Source: Paramacrobiotus metropolitanus (Eukaryota > Tardigrada > Eutardigrada > Parachela > Macrobiotidae). From it: a DNA stretch of 64,000 nucleotides. The position numbers and the translations under genes were made by a program. Positions 1-12,104 of this stretch are shown here, one piece after another (the stretch's first letter is position 1; the number at the start of each line of letters is the position of its first letter). Below the pieces are notes generated by a model, which was given only the letters and a program-made list of their open reading frames with translations, made no database searches and had not been told where the DNA came from. Location: contig NW_026570324.1 in assembly GCF_019649055.1 (NCBI RefSeq), forward strand, positions 186,001 through 250,000, given 5' to 3'.

Positions 1-194
1 TTCACAGTCTTCAGACTCTTCTAACACAGCAGACCAAAGGCTAACCATGCAATCAGAATCGCTAATGGCATTAGTGATCACAAGAGTCAGATAAGAACAG
101 CAGTCATACGTAACAGAACAGACATGAGCACGCACGTCATAGCACGTACGTACGTAATACACTCAATCCACGCAGAGCGTGTTAGTACGCTATT

Positions 195-480
195 TTAATA
201 ACTTCAGAGCTTCCTTAACAACATTGCGGAAACTATTACAGAATACCGTTGCCCATGCTGTAATATCTGTACATGGTGTATAATTATGGCTTCCCAATTC
301 AGAAAACACATTTAATGTTGTAGTGTTGCAGTTATTTTGTTACGGATAATATGCGGCTGTGCATCCGAATGCAATAAAACAATATTACTGTACAAAAATG
401 AAGTATCATGACATGACAAGGATACGCAACGCACATAATACCGGTTGCGGCAATCCGGCGGCGATGTTAAGCCGAGCACG
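195..480 (+). repeat. Direct repeat, copy 1 (partner 1860-2150)
   Basis: About 290 bp starting near an AGAGCTTCCTTAA stretch and running through TGCATCCGAATGCAATAAAAC to a GCTGGATTTGTACTTT stretch. The same order of blocks recurs, diverged, at 1860-2150. Both copies end where a chitin-binding-domain relic begins, so the repeat looks like the flank of a duplicated and decayed gene, not a mobile element. No terminal repeats or target duplication were seen. Confidence 0.7.
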
Positions 481-723
481 TCCGGGCTGGATTTGTACTT
501 TGTAGTTTGTACGCTTTATCACTTCTGGTGCATCCATTGCAACGGCACCGAGGCCCCCGTCGCCACATTCCCGGCGGGATTCGTCTTTGACCCGGCAACA
601 CACCGTTGTGATTGGCTGTATAAAAACAGCAACTGCCAACATCTCTGCTCGACATTCGGCAATATAGTCGTCTCGGAGTGGACGGCACCGGCGCTGCCAC
701 CGCCTCAAACTACTGCCGCTTAG
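445..723 (+). pseudogene. Decayed chitin-binding (CBM14) domain exon
   Basis: The translation from about 540 to 720 closely matches exon 6 of the second peritrophin gene (5961-6239). Shared segments are CNGTEA, FVFDP, RCDW and CSTFGNIVVSE, and both have a Pro/Thr tail. The front half of the domain (first cysteines and the PDCRYYVRC part) is replaced by unrelated sequence, and one cysteine of the second half is lost (TFPAGF instead of KCPAGF). No signal peptide or further exon is joined to it. I read it as a broken duplicate of the 6 kb exon; a live exon of an unseen gene is less likely because of the missing cysteines. Confidence 0.7.
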
Positions 724-1400
724 AGCTTAGTAACACTTGCAAACATGCGGTACAGGAACAAATATATTACTATCAACAATCTTCAAGTAATTAACATTTT
801 TGATCCTTAGAAAAGACGCGAGCTGCTTTGTAATATGCTCACAGGAATTCTGTTCTCGTTACGCCCAAAGTAGCATGAATAAACGTCTACGTAACGTAAA
901 CGTAAACAAAACGTAAACGCTGCGTTTAGGGCGTATTGGAGTATACACGTATTGTGATTGTTTTTTCTAGTCAGAAAGGTTATACAACGTGTTTACTGGA
1001 AGCATTATACTCCAGTAAACTGCCACAGATTGAGTTTACAACAGGAAAACAGATGAGCATAGTCCATAAAGGTCAGGCAAGTCATTTCCTCCAAGGTTTA
1101 CCAACGTTCGGAAGCCTGCACGACCAGCGACATTAGGATACCAGAAATAGTTTGACCTGTTCGCATTTCACTACGTAAAATATGAAGCCTAGCAAGAATA
1201 AGAATATGTCTCTGTGTTGCCCAGAAAAGGGAGACAAATGGAATTCGGAATAGTTTATAACACAGTGACTGCGTGTTGAAAAAAGTTTATAACACAAGTT
1301 TAAAAGTTGAAAAAAGTTTATTTGGAATAGTTTATAACACAGTCACTCAATAACTGTCTATAATTATCCCTTTCATAGCAGCGAAGGTCCAAGCACGCAG
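724..1400. other. Intergenic stretch with small internal repeats
   Basis: No convincing gene. It holds a run of ACGTAAAC units near 880-920, a small hairpin around 985-1022 (TTTACTGGAA / CCAGTAAAC), and a duplicated segment GGAATAGTTTATAACACAGT at about 1246 and 1323. The only open frame (936-1136) resembles nothing and has no splice context. Confidence 0.5.
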
Positions 1401-1401
1401 T

Positions 1402-1727
1402 AAAGTGGACGAGACGGAAGTTCCTCCAGGGAAGCGGACCATTCATGTCCGGTTGGGACGCGATCTCGTTCAATACTGCTCCTATACAGCATGCAAACGC
1501 TGTCTTGGCGACAATTTGGTCTGGCGCTATCGGAATCGCCTCTTCGATCCGGACAACCCGGATCCCGCTTCCGGGGTGTCCGTGGAAAACTTCCATGCCG
1601 CTTGAGCTACTGGACCATTCGCCGGGTGAATGCCACATCGCCTGAAAAAGTGGAATGCCTGTACATCTGTGGTATCGACAAATTCTGCCCGGTCCACGAA
1701 TTTTATCTCAAAGCCAGATTGAATTAG
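1402..1727 (+). pseudogene. Ig-like domain pseudogene (member of the 56-63 kb family)
   Basis: This encodes a copy of the Ig-like domain found on the minus strand at 57.6 kb. VPPGK, a B-strand Cys (QYCSY), the C-strand LVWRYRN and SVENF are in one frame. SYWTIRRVN, the F-strand VECLYICGI and FYLKA are in the next frame. The join between frames lies near 1600, where one base is gained or lost in the middle of what is one exon in the relatives, so the copy is broken. It is on the strand opposite to its relatives and more than 50 kb away, sitting between the two direct-repeat copies. Confidence 0.7.
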
Positions 1728-1859
1728 CGGTGTTGTGAAGTGTTAGGCGCAACTGTTATGACTGCTGCCGTGATTATTGAATACGGAAGTCACATACTTG
1801 GCAGAATACCTGCGAGCATCTCAATTTATTGAATAAAATAACGAGCATGTTACGTTATT

Positions 1860-2150
1860 ATTAATGACTTGAGAGCTTCCTTAAACCAGTTAAAAACCAT
1901 TATCGCAATTATTACAGAGTCCCGCTGCACATGCTGTGATATCTGTACCCTGTACATATACAAAGTACTACGGCTTCTAAATTTAGAAAACACATTTAAT
2001 ATAAATTTAGTGTTGCAGTTATTCTGTTACGGATGATATGCGGCAGTGCATCCGAATGCAATAAAACAATATTACTGTATAAAAATAAAGCATCATGATA
2101 AGGAAACGTAGCGCACATATTACCGGTAGCGGCTATCCAACGGCGGTGTT
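1860..2150 (+). repeat. Direct repeat, copy 2 (partner 195-480)
   Basis: Second copy of the ~290 bp repeat. It keeps AGAGCTTCCTTAA, AGAAAACACATTTAAT, TTACGGATGATATGCGGC and the closing GGGCTGGATTTGTACTTT. Small indels separate it from copy 1. The chitin-binding relic that follows copy 1 is not recognisable here. Confidence 0.65.
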
Positions 2151-2444
2151 CATTTCCGGGCTGGATTTGTACTTTCTACCCGTTATCGGCTATGGTCATC
2201 TGCTTTTTCTATTTCCACACTCAGTCTGCCACAATTCAGTGCAGTATTATGGTTAATACATGCACTGGTAATACGTGTATGCACGTATAATACGTACGTG
2301 CACGTACGTGTAATACGTTCAATAATGTTATATGCAGTTAGTCTTCTATACGGAAAGGAAGCTAAAAAAGGAAGCTGCTGCCAGTGCGGGCTGCACGTTT
2401 TATGCTGGATCTAACGTGCTCTCTACAGGCAACAAAGGCAGGCA

Positions 2445-4699
2445 ATGATTTCGCAGAAGAAGCTGGAGATGGCACCCACCGCTCTTTGCATTGCATCCGC
2501 AGCCGTTATTATCATTAGCGCTTTTCTATGTGGAATCAGCGCGGAGTCTAGTGATGGTGCGTTGTTTGGGTACTTTCTGGACAAATGATGAGCAACGCAT
2601 GCATTGCATTGAAGCGTGTATGTTGTCTGTACAGAGTCCAAATGTTTGGCAGCCTTACGGATGTATCCCAAACCGGATGTGACGTACACGGCCAAACACC
2701 TGTGGAATCACTGCCGTAAGACTGTCTCCTTCTAACGGCCATAATTAACCGTGCCGCTGTTAAATTGTCAACTGGTTTTTCAGCTGGTCTGTGCCGGAAT
2801 TCCAGCGGCCGTTTCCCCACTGGTCAGTTCCCGCATCCCTGGGATTGTAATGCCTTTATCAATTGCTATCAGGTTCGCTGAACAACTAACACTATTTTCT
2901 TAATACAGTATTTGCTTAAATACTTATTTTTTATTTATTGCTTGATTTTATCCTGTTGATATTTTTTAGAATTATTATTCTATTTATTCTCCTAATATTA
3001 ATACCGTATTTGTCTTATTATGCTGTCGATTGTAGGTACGCTTCCGCATGAAACAACAAAATAAAATCATCGTAAAAAATACTTCTACAAAAATTAATTT
3101 TATCAGCCTTTTTGTGCAGTTGTGAACGGATCGACCTCGCTAACCTTGTAACTAAAACGAAATACTGTACGAAATACTGTACGAAATACTCGTATAATAA
3201 CAAATTATTGTTTGGCCTGATGCAGGACGATGCATGGGTTCACTGGTGCCAAGTGGGTTTAATGTTCAACGAGTGAGTCACCTCTTCCGCCTCTTACTTA
3301 ACTGATTTCCGATATTCTTTACACTTTTTTGCCTAGCCAGCAAAATGTTGCAGGAAAAACACGGAATGCGACTGGCCGCGCAACGTCAACTGCAGCCGGC
3401 ACAAACCGGAAGAGTTCACCGTGGCACCGGACGTAACCACCACGTCGCAGTGGGAATTCATTAAAAGGCCGGCCAACATCGAGGTCTTCGACGGCGATCA
3501 AGTGGTCACGTGCAAAGACTCCGATTGTAATTATTACCAATTAAATTCGGTTTTTCTGATATTAGATCCTGAATTTCGTATTTTTAGACAAACTGAACGA
3601 TAAGGAATATATCGGCATTCGCACGGATTTATGCAGCAGCGGGAGTGGCGATTACGCCGTTCCCGATTGCCGATTTTATCTGCGCTGCGTCGGTGCTAAG
3701 GCCTACGTGTCCCGCTGCCCGGGCGGCTACGTCTTCGACACGAATAATCGCCGCTGCGACTGGCCCAGTAAGAACCCGAAATGTCTGCAGAGCTGTATGA
3801 ACAGCGGGAAATACGAGGTGCCCGATCGCTCCACAACGCCATCAACCAATCAGAGTAAATATACCCTTCATTCCAGATAAATTTGCACGTGTTAGCTGGT
3901 GATATTAATTTAATTTTAGAATTATTTCTGACGACAACCACGCCGTCTCCGACGGAGGACCCTACGTTGGTCAATGCGACGTGTAAGGAGGATCACTGTA
4001 TCCCCAAAGCCGGCTGTCAGCCTGAGTTGTGCAGGGAACCACGGGGAATGTTCGCTGTACCTAATGCGTGCCGGAAGTTTGCTAACTGCTGGGATAATTG
4101 CGCGTATGTCAACGAGTGCCCGTCGAAAATGGTATGCACGTTCCAAAGTCCAGCAAATTTTAAATCATGATTATGCAATCCGCAGAAAAATCGCTAATTT
4201 TCCTTTAATGACAGTGGCTCGCTTATCTAGTTATATGCTACTCAGAAAGCAAATATGGTGAATTAACTACTCTGTACAAGGCTGCAATTAAAGAAACAAA
4301 TTTTATACATACACTGAAATACGTAATTAAGCTAAACAGATTTACTATAACTAAGTAGTTTGTGTGTTAGTTCCGCTTTGGGAGTAATTATGCAAAGCCA
4401 TGCTTCAGCGCGAAAAAAAAATTAATTTTTATATCGTATAATAATCAAGTTCTGCTTTTTAGGTGTTTAACAACGCCACATTAATGTGCGATTCGCCGTG
4501 GAATCTGCCGGTAACGGACAAATGCTACGAGATCAATCCGCAAACATTAAAAACCGGCGCTTCCGGGTCGGCGACGAGCGGCTCCAGCAACGGGATTTAT
4601 TTTGACCTTCCGACTGGCGGTATTTCACAGTCCCTGTCTGGCGAAGGCGGCCTCACCATGACCCAACAAATGGGCCATAGCAAGCAGATTATTTCCTAG
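2445..4699 (+). CDS. Secreted multi-domain chitin-binding (peritrophin-type) protein 1
   Basis: Probably a secreted structural protein of cuticle or peritrophic matrix that binds chitin through three CBM14 domains. Exons by frame and splice sites: 2445-2550 (or 2556), 2635-2715, 2784-2872, 3226-3272, 3354-3526, 3588-3854, 3920-4131 and 4463-4699. Exon 1 gives a signal peptide (hydrophobic core ALCIASAAVIIISAFLCG, then ISA). Domain 1 spans exons 3-5 (LCRNSSGRFPTG ... CNAFINCY ... ECDWP). Domain 2 is exon 6 (LCSSGSGDYAVPDCRFYLRC ... RRCDWP). Domain 3 spans exons 7-8 (ELCREPRGMFAVPNACRKF ... LMCDSPW). A short Thr-rich linker separates domains 2 and 3. The tail is Gly/Ser-rich. AATAAA lies at 4764. 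Same strand and exon plan as the next gene, so they are tandem duplicates. Only the exon 1 donor choice is ambiguous. Confidence 0.85.
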
Positions 4700-5129
4700 C
4701 CGAATCATTTGTTGACGAAACACATGTAAAACGGCTGTTTTTGTTTGTGCTGTTGCAAAAAGAAATAAAATCCGTTGCACTGTGAATAACGATTGCAATC
4801 GCGGTTGGTTAGTTATTGTGATTTCGTGGATAAGAGCCAGCTGTGGGTTGGCGGGCTATCGGGAAGGTCATCGGATTATCGCTCGTCTTTAAGCGGTTTT
4901 CACGGCGGCCACATATGGCTAAGAAAGTGCACCGTCTGTAGACTGTTTCCGCGTTGTAAACTGCGCTGTAATACAGTATGTAATTTTTCCTTAGCAGAAA
5001 GCACGACGGTATCCAGATAGCGCAGTCAGACAGGGTGTGTTGTTTGTTTAAAAAAAGAACGTGGGCACCAGCGGATTGTCGGCGTACCGGAAAAAAACGC
5101 ATTTGCCGTGACGTATCTGCGTCTAAAAA

Positions 5130-7274
5130 ATGTGGATAACACCGGTGATTGTTATCTTCAGCCTGGTTTCTTACGCTAATCTGCTTAATGCACAGGTACA
5201 CGAGACTCATAGCTTCTTACAAGTACGTCCTTGATTTTTATATTGTAGTACATTTTTAGGTAATAGTATGTTTTAAGTATACATACAGAGTATATGTATA
5301 CGAAATGGATATCGTGTGATTTAGGCATCGCGATGCATGGAAGCGCTGAAGCGCTACCCGAAACCGGACGCCACTTACACCGCCAAGCATCTGGATAACA
5401 ACTGTCGTAAGTTGCTGTCTTTACAGAATCTGAAGTCATTTATGGGCTTCTGACGAAAAAAGCCATGTGTGTGAATTTTGTAGCGGAATTGTGCCAGAGC
5501 AGCAACGGCAAGCAGGGCACTGGCCAGTATTACCATCCCTATGACTGCCACGCTTTTATTAACTGCCAAGGCGTAAGTTATCAACTACGAAGGTACTAAT
5601 GGAAATACCCTGCCGAACTCGTTACGCTGTTACAGAATGATGCATCGGTGCATTACTGCCAACAAGGCCTTGAATTTAACGAGTAAGTACAGTACATTTC
5701 CTTGAGATTCGCCGCAAATTCAGCATGTGGATATATACGTCGCTAATAACAGGAAACTCGCCGCATGCGATTGGCCCTTTAACGCCAAATGTCCGAAGCG
5801 CTCCTGGCCGAGCACGTCCCCGCTTACAACTACCACACCCCCGTCGGCCGCAAAACTGGTCTTCCCGCCGTCGACCACTTGTAAAGATAGCGAAAGTAAG
5901 AACGCTTTTTACCAAACATCTTTTTAATGAATCACATTAGAAGTATGCATTTTTTTGCAGCTGGTTTCAATGTGGTGGAATATCTGGGCTACCGTCCGGA
6001 TCTGTGCACAAGCGGCAGCGGACGCTACCCGGCACCGGACTGCCGCTACTACGTCCGCTGCAACGGCACCGAGGCCTCCGTCGCCAAATGCCCGGCGGGG
6101 TTCGTCTTTGACCCGGTGACGCGCCGCTGTGATTGGCCGCACAAGAATAGCGACTGCCAGCATCTCTGCTCGACCTTCGGCAATATTGTCGTCTCGGAGC
6201 GGACGACACCGACGCTGCCACCGCCTCCCACTACGCCCGGTTAGAACTTGACACAACAGCGATACAATATCGAACATATTTTTGAAGTACTTTAATTAAT
6301 GAATCAAAACATTATGCTATTGGCTAGTTCTTCTTAATAAGTTCATCAGAAATTTTGAGTACAAATGTAGGACTAAAAAACGTAGATGCGTCTTTCTGAG
6401 GCATATTGCGCAGACAAGCACTACTCTGCTCGAACCCAAATGTATATTGGATGTGCTGCTGTTGCACGCTGTTTGCTGATTTTAGTATCAGATTTTTTAA
6501 CCGCGCTTCTTTTGCTTTGATGTGCTTAGCCCACGTCACCCCGCAGAAGATTATCCAGTCAACGACACCACACCATCACCACACCGGACCGACCAAAGCG
6601 ACGCAGCCAACCACGACGACGACCACAACTACAACAACCACAACGACCACCACAACCACGCCCACCACGACAACGACCACCGAGCCACCCCATGATCCGT
6701 TGTGCCACGCGGCCGAGGGGAACTTTGAATATCCCAACGACTGCAAGAAGTACGTCACGTGCACCAAGTGGCATGCGGCGCTACAGGACTGCCCCAGCGG
6801 ACTCGTAAGTTCATCATTATCTGTACTAAACCTTAGTCATCAGGCGCATTCAACGCTATATGCGATGAAGTTTGGCTGTAGTCAGAGGAAACGCAGCAGC
6901 TGTTTTGGGTACGTACTTTGAGTGCACGTCATAAGATCTTGAATGACAATAATGATTATGGGTGTTTTTTCAATGTTTAACATTTATTCATTTTAATTAG
7001 TGTAAACCTGTGAAAGCATACTGATATGTGCATTGGCTGTTGCCTATTAAAAATTTTACGCTATATTGAACTGTGCTTTACGTACCAGGTGTACGTGGAG
7101 AAGATGAAGTGGTGCAACTGGGTATGGCTGTTGCCACCCAACCACAAATGCTACAAGCCCTTTGATGACGGGTCCGGGGATTGTCCGTTCTACCGTGGAA
7201 CCGAGAACGAGACCTATGCGTCTACCACGACCACAACTAGGCCGGCCGTTGTGCCCAAACCGCTTAGCTACTGA
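5130..7274 (+). CDS. Secreted multi-domain chitin-binding (peritrophin-type) protein 2
   Basis: Tandem paralogue of the preceding gene with a matching eight-exon structure: 5130-5195, 5325-5406, 5484-5572, 5636-5682, 5753-5895, 5961-6239, 6530-6804 and 7089-7274. Exons 3 and 4 have exactly the lengths of the paralogue (89 and 47 bp). Exon 1 encodes a signal peptide (MWITPVIVIFSLVSYANLLNA). Three CBM14 domains follow: ELCQSSNG...CHAFINC...ACDWP, then DLCTSGSGRYPAPDCRYYVRC...RRCDWP, then DPLCHAAEGNFEYPNDCKKY...WCNW. A (ACN)n-derived run of about 25 threonines lies between domains 2 and 3, a likely O-glycosylated mucin-like linker. The exon 7 acceptor is the TTAG ending at 6529, because the nearer CCGCAG would break frame. 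The intron before exon 8 contains a repeat shared with kinase F. Confidence 0.85.
6971..7060 (+). repeat. Dispersed repeat; empty site of the 51.5 kb MITE
   Basis: In the last intron of peritrophin 2. TTCATTTTAATTAGTG, then TA, then a block including GTGAAAGCATACTGATATG and GTGCATTGGCTGTTG is also present in intron 5 of kinase F. There, a 332 bp inverted-repeat element sits exactly at the TA (here 7003-7004). This copy therefore shows the pre-insertion state. Confidence 0.8.
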
Positions 7275-7565
7275 TAATCATTGGTATTATAAATCCTACA
7301 GTTCCAGTAGCTTGCGTTTTTGCACATTGTTTTCGCGATACATACAAGTACATCCCAGTAACAGTTATATTTATTGGGATAACAGATTAACAGTCAATAG
7401 AAACAGCAATATAAACTTCAACCAGAATCACTATTAGGAATATTTTCAAAGCACTCATCACATTCAGGCGCGCAGTTCGTCAAAATGTAGGAAACGATCA
7501 TAACAATTCAGTTCGCAGGCAAAAAGCTAAGAAACATTCTGATGGAAGCTGGTTTCAACTTTCAA

Positions 7566-10559
7566 TTAATTCGGCGCTCGGATTAGACGTTCGGCACTGG
7601 TTGCGTCTTCCAGCAGCTCTTTCCATCGACTACGCCCCTGAAACGCAGCGGTATAGTATAGTACACGTAATAGTGATATAAAAAATGTACTGTAATAGAA
7701 CGGTACTCGTATAGTAAATGGCTTTCCAGTACGAACGTCAAAAGACATAACTTCCCGCTTCTGCGCACAGCTGCAATTCGTACCAGGATCTCCTTAGAGG
7801 ACAGCTGTCCCACAATAATCAGTTGCTCAGCGGCAATGGAGAACACGTGATCCAACTGGCTTTTGCTCGTCCACATGTCGTCACGCCGAGCTGCACCGTT
7901 AGGGAACACAATCAGTGTAGCGTAGCTGTGCCCTTTTAGGGTCTCCAGAGTGCCGGTTTGGAGCGCAGATCTTAAGAAAACACACAAATAAAATTACAAG
8001 CGATCCAGCCGAATCGCGCCATAATCGGTCTGCCGGCGTTAACATTCATACCTGGAGTTTCTCTGGAACTGCTCTAGTTCCGGATCTGGTGTCTCTAAAA
8101 GGACACCGTACAGCGCTGCAGCTCCACGACCTGCTGTTCCACGAAGTTTGCCGCTCAAAAACTGGATTATAAACCTACAATACAGAGTGGCATTATGCAG
8201 TGGTCGGAGCGACCTTTGTACAACAGTGTAGGTGGCCGCAGCGCTTTTAAATCGTTCCATGACAAAATGAGATACTCGTAATCACTTCTTTCATCTGCAT
8301 CGTTTGAAATTAGTAGAATTCCTTACCTTTTAGGCACAATATTTGCTGTATCCACCATGATATAGCGGCTATGCTCAAACGGCAACCACCGAAACCTATT
8401 GACAGCATGCCATTATTAGACTGAATAGTACCAGTACGATCAGCACACAGTACAGGACGTCAATTTTATCCTTACGTACTTTGCCGGTTTGGTCAATGTA
8501 AAAGGATTATTTCCCATTACTCGGGCATCGGTTAGAAGCGCCTGTACACTGCGACACAGCCGGGACAAGGAGCCAGGACCATCTGATTCTACGATCGTGG
8601 CGCTGGCTTGCGAAGTCGTTGAGGAGAAACTACGGCTAGCCGCGATTTTGCACGCTGCTAACATCCAGGAGACTTCGGCTTCCGGTAAAGCCTGAACAAC
8701 AAACCGTGTCAACCAACGCTGGAATATTAACCGTCAATACCGCTAACAGTGATAAAATTATGCACAACGGAAATTAATGCCGAATCCCAGTAATGGTCCT
8801 TAGTGTGGCCACTCTCGATATACATACCGCTTCGTTCGATCGCAACGTTAGCAGAATGCTGAGAATAAGCATACGGTGAGCACAACCAGTAGACGTCTTT
8901 TGATAAAGATAACTACCCGGCACGTAGCGATAGTTCACAACAATTGCGTCAATACTTGTTTACGCTCGCGCTGAGTACTGCTGTTTAGGGCATACATACA
9001 GCACTGTATGCCACATAAAACGCGTGGGATCATTCTTTTGAACAAAGCTGTTAGGTCTTACCGGGACCGGCGTGTCGATGATATTATTGACGAACTGCAG
9101 CAGGGTCTTGGCCGTCGCCCGATTGCTGGGGACCGTAACGATACACTGACGGAATATGCTGTGCAGTATCCCGAGACTGTACTGCGAATACCGAGCGGAC
9201 AGTTTATCCAGCGGAAACAGCGGTCCATTGCCATGGTGCCCAATATGAATCCCCGCTTGCGCCGTGAGGACAATCAGCTCTTTGCCAGTATCGGGACAGA
9301 GCTTGTATTTGGGTGCCTCTCCCGTTACCATCTCCACCAGCACACATCCCATACTCCACATATCGCTGGAGCGACCGATTTTCGGCCCGGTCATGGCCTC
9401 CGGGGCCATGTACCGCCACGTGCCCTCGTCGGCTTCTATTTCCATCGTCCTGGTCCGCGTCCCCAACAGTGTTCTGGACAGGCCAAAGTCCGCTAGTTTG
9501 ATGGCGCCGTTCATGCCGACGAGGATGTTCTGGCCTTTGAGGTCGCGGTGGACGATGTGGTGCAAGTGCAGATACTCCAGTCCGCTGAGAATCTGCTGTG
9601 TAATGTCCAGGACTTTCGCGTAATCCAATCCGTGTGACTGTATTGCCAGGCTTCTCAGGGTGTTGCCTACGAAAAAAAGGCTGGGGTAGAAACGTCTGCA
9701 GTCATTAAATTTTTTTGGTGTAACAATATCAGTTTGTACGTAAGGGTCAAGATTAACTGAGTAATTGTGCAGTACAGGATTCTGATTGTGTACAAGCCCG
9801 GTGGCTTAAATTTTGCGTAAAATTACAGCAAGAAATACAGATTTATCCAGACCACGGCCTCCAAGTACCAATAATCGGTTGACCCGTTAATGGTGGGAAT
9901 CTTATGGTTTTAACTTTAAGCACTTACCAGTGTCATCCAACTTTGGTTCACGTTGCAGAACCGGCATGAAATTTTATCAAATGAAGCATGATACGGAATT
10001 CGCAATACAAAGAGACTACAGCCACTTCATTACAGCAGATCCAAATGGTAATAACGAAATTTAATACAAAGTACAAGGCTGTTCAGCCACCGCATGCGAC
10101 GATGGGCTTTGCTTAAATGTGGAACGTACCTTGACATAACTCCATAATTAGCCACAACTCCCTGCTTCCTTGTACCTGCACATTCAAGTCGATCCCGTAA
10201 TATTTGACCAGGTTTCTATGCTCCACGGCCTGAATGCGCCGCACTTCCTCGACAGTGTCCTGAACGCAACCGGCATCGTCCGCATTCAGTAATTTGATGG
10301 CATACTGCTTATTGGTCGCCGAATCCACTCCAACGTAGACTCCTCGCGGACTCTGTCCACCGCGTCCCAAAAGGATTGGCGTGATGTTGCATGTGAACCC
10401 GGGATGCAGTTGACCGATGGCATCCATATAATCTAAATGTTTGCGATTGTCAGCGGATACAGAAGCCGAATTGGTGGAATTCGACGCCCTTGGATAGCGG
10501 TTGGCGCTACCAGTCTGCACGATGCTGGATATAAGCTGGGAACAGTGGGAAGTACTCAT
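7566..10559 (-). CDS. Ser/Thr protein kinase A, MAP3K-like, with conserved C-terminal extension
   Basis: Seven exons on the minus strand: 10559-10130, 9666-9062, 8691-8480, 8395-8327, 8174-8052, 7970-7784 and 7637-7566, about 565 residues. Kinase domain: glycine loop LGRGGQSPRGVYVG, ATP lysine in YAIKLL, hinge LIMELCQG, catalytic HRDLKGQN, ADFG and YMAPEA, so all catalytic residues are present. Best read as STE/MEKK-like, though the glycine loop (GRGGQxxxG) is unusual. After the kinase comes a linker, then a region conserved in kinases C, E and F (FRWLPFEHSRYIMV ... GVLLETPD ... LKGHSYATLIVFPNGA ... DDMW ... RSRWKELLEDA). The MST start matches those of E and F. This is the most diverged active member and lies opposite in strand to its relatives; it has no flanking repeat in common with them. 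Confidence 0.85.
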
Positions 10560-10999
10560 GATGCTCAGTTTCTAAGGTCATGCACTGCGAATAATGTTCG
10601 ACTACTAATAAAATTAATAACTATAGTAAAAAATCACGTGCGTACTATTAATGATCAAACGCGAAAGTGCAACTGCGGTCTGCTGCACTCGCGAGATGAG
10701 AAGTCAACGCGGCATTACACGTCCTTATATCGACAACCGCGGGAACGGTTGGTTTGTTTGTGCTGCGCGTACGGCTGGTGTTAACGATAATACAGAATGG
10801 CCTGTAGCAGCTCTGCACGTGTAGTACTGCCTTAAAATTGTTATTAAAAACGAGCATAAACTCGGCGATGGGGCGGTATCTGTATTGTACTGTGCAGTGC
10901 AGTGTTCAACTTGGTAAGTACAGTCAATACATTTCTTTATTTTAAACTTGTACAAGCAAATGCCATTTACACTTACACTTAAACTCAAATATCGAATAG
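10560..10999. other. Intergenic, probable 5' flank of kinase A
   Basis: No gene supported. It separates the start of kinase A (reading left) from the 3' end of a retroelement relic (also reading left). Frames here overlap each other without domain signatures. Confidence 0.4.
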
Positions 11000-12104
11000 C
11001 TAGAACAAGTAAAACAACTCTTCAAGCTCTTTTGAACAACCAACAGTTCCGAGGACAGAAGCGGCATTTCCACGCTGAATTTCAACACTAATACGCTGCC
11101 ACAAAAAATCGGTAGCGCGCACTTCTCCTGTTTGATCTTTTATGCGTCGGCCAACTTCATTTATGAACTGACGGGTACTGGCGCCGCAACTTCCCATAGT
11201 CTCCAAGGACACCGGTTGGAAAAAATAACGATCAGTCAATTCCTCGTAATTGCGCCTCTTTCGTTCTTCCGCGTCTTCTGCTGCCGAACCCGCTGTTTCT
11301 GATGAGCCGGCGATGTACGATATAGCAAATGTGTCGCACACCGTCACATCCCAAATCAAAGGAAGACCGTTCTTCCAAGGGAAAAGAGACAAACCGTCTG
11401 GGCGCTTCCCATTTGACCTGCACAGTCCAGGAGGCTCCAAAATAGTCGGGACTTTTGCCGATCCCAAGCTGCGCTGAATAAGGCTGTTCAGGCTTGCGTG
11501 ACGCCTGAATCTCCCCTGACTTTTTAAACATGACAAACCATGCAAACCTTGGGCGTCAACTGTTTCACCGCATCGACACTTGTGCTGCTTACAAATCGGA
11601 GCTCCCATACGTAAAGCGACTGCGACTCGTAGTCCAGTATCGTCTAAAAGCGTGCCAAGGCTAGCAACAGGCAAAGCCAACAACCAGGCACTGGCATCCT
11701 TAGTGGAGACAGCCAACAAGCGAGCAGATGCGATAACGTCGGCGTTCTCCCCTCAAGGCTTCCAGTTTCCTGATAGTCAACATGTCTGACCACAAGCGTT
11801 GATTGCTTCGATCCCCTATCGCCGGGGCGGATTTTCTTGTTAATTCTTCCCACTGATGTTCTACGTCAAGTCGGTCATCAGGGCAGTCATCGGGCACAAT
11901 GCTATTAACTAGCTCGTCAGTGGCATAAAGTGAAGAAAGGTATGCTGGTGTTGAAATTTCTTCCGCTTTCGGTAAGCCTAGCCCTCCTGATTTGACCGGC
12001 AGAGAAGCTTGCGCGTACGTAGCATCATCCATTTTGACATTTGTAATTTCTTCAGCCTTGGACTTAATCACAGCGTCAAGTACAGTCGTACAAACGTTAC
12101 ACAT
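11000..12104 (-). mobile_element. Retroelement relic: C-terminal region with zinc-finger and PD-(D/E)XK-like motif
   Basis: Two adjoining frames on the minus strand carry, in order, a segment ASLPVKSGGLGLPKAEE that in animal reverse-transcriptase polyproteins follows the RT domain. Then come ASAWLLALPVASLG, a Cys/His cluster (CKQHKCRCG...GLHGLSC) and KRPDGLS followed by LIWDVTVCDT. That last pair resembles the RPD...D signature of restriction-like endonucleases. The end is QRISVEIQRGNAASVLGT. The 59.95 kb ORF is a relative. No RT domain is visible upstream. The copy is broken (about one break) and truncated. I recall this block from RT-bearing repeats of many invertebrates, but the exact family is uncertain. 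Confidence 0.65.

Noticed and set aside
6559-6774. Minus-strand Gly/Arg- and Val-rich frames opposite the Thr run
   Set aside because: They are mirror frames of the ACN microsatellite inside peritrophin 2 exon 7.
8960-9628. Long plus-strand frames opposite kinase A exon 2
   Set aside because: They are shadows of a clearly coding minus-strand kinase exon with HRD, DFG and APE motifs.
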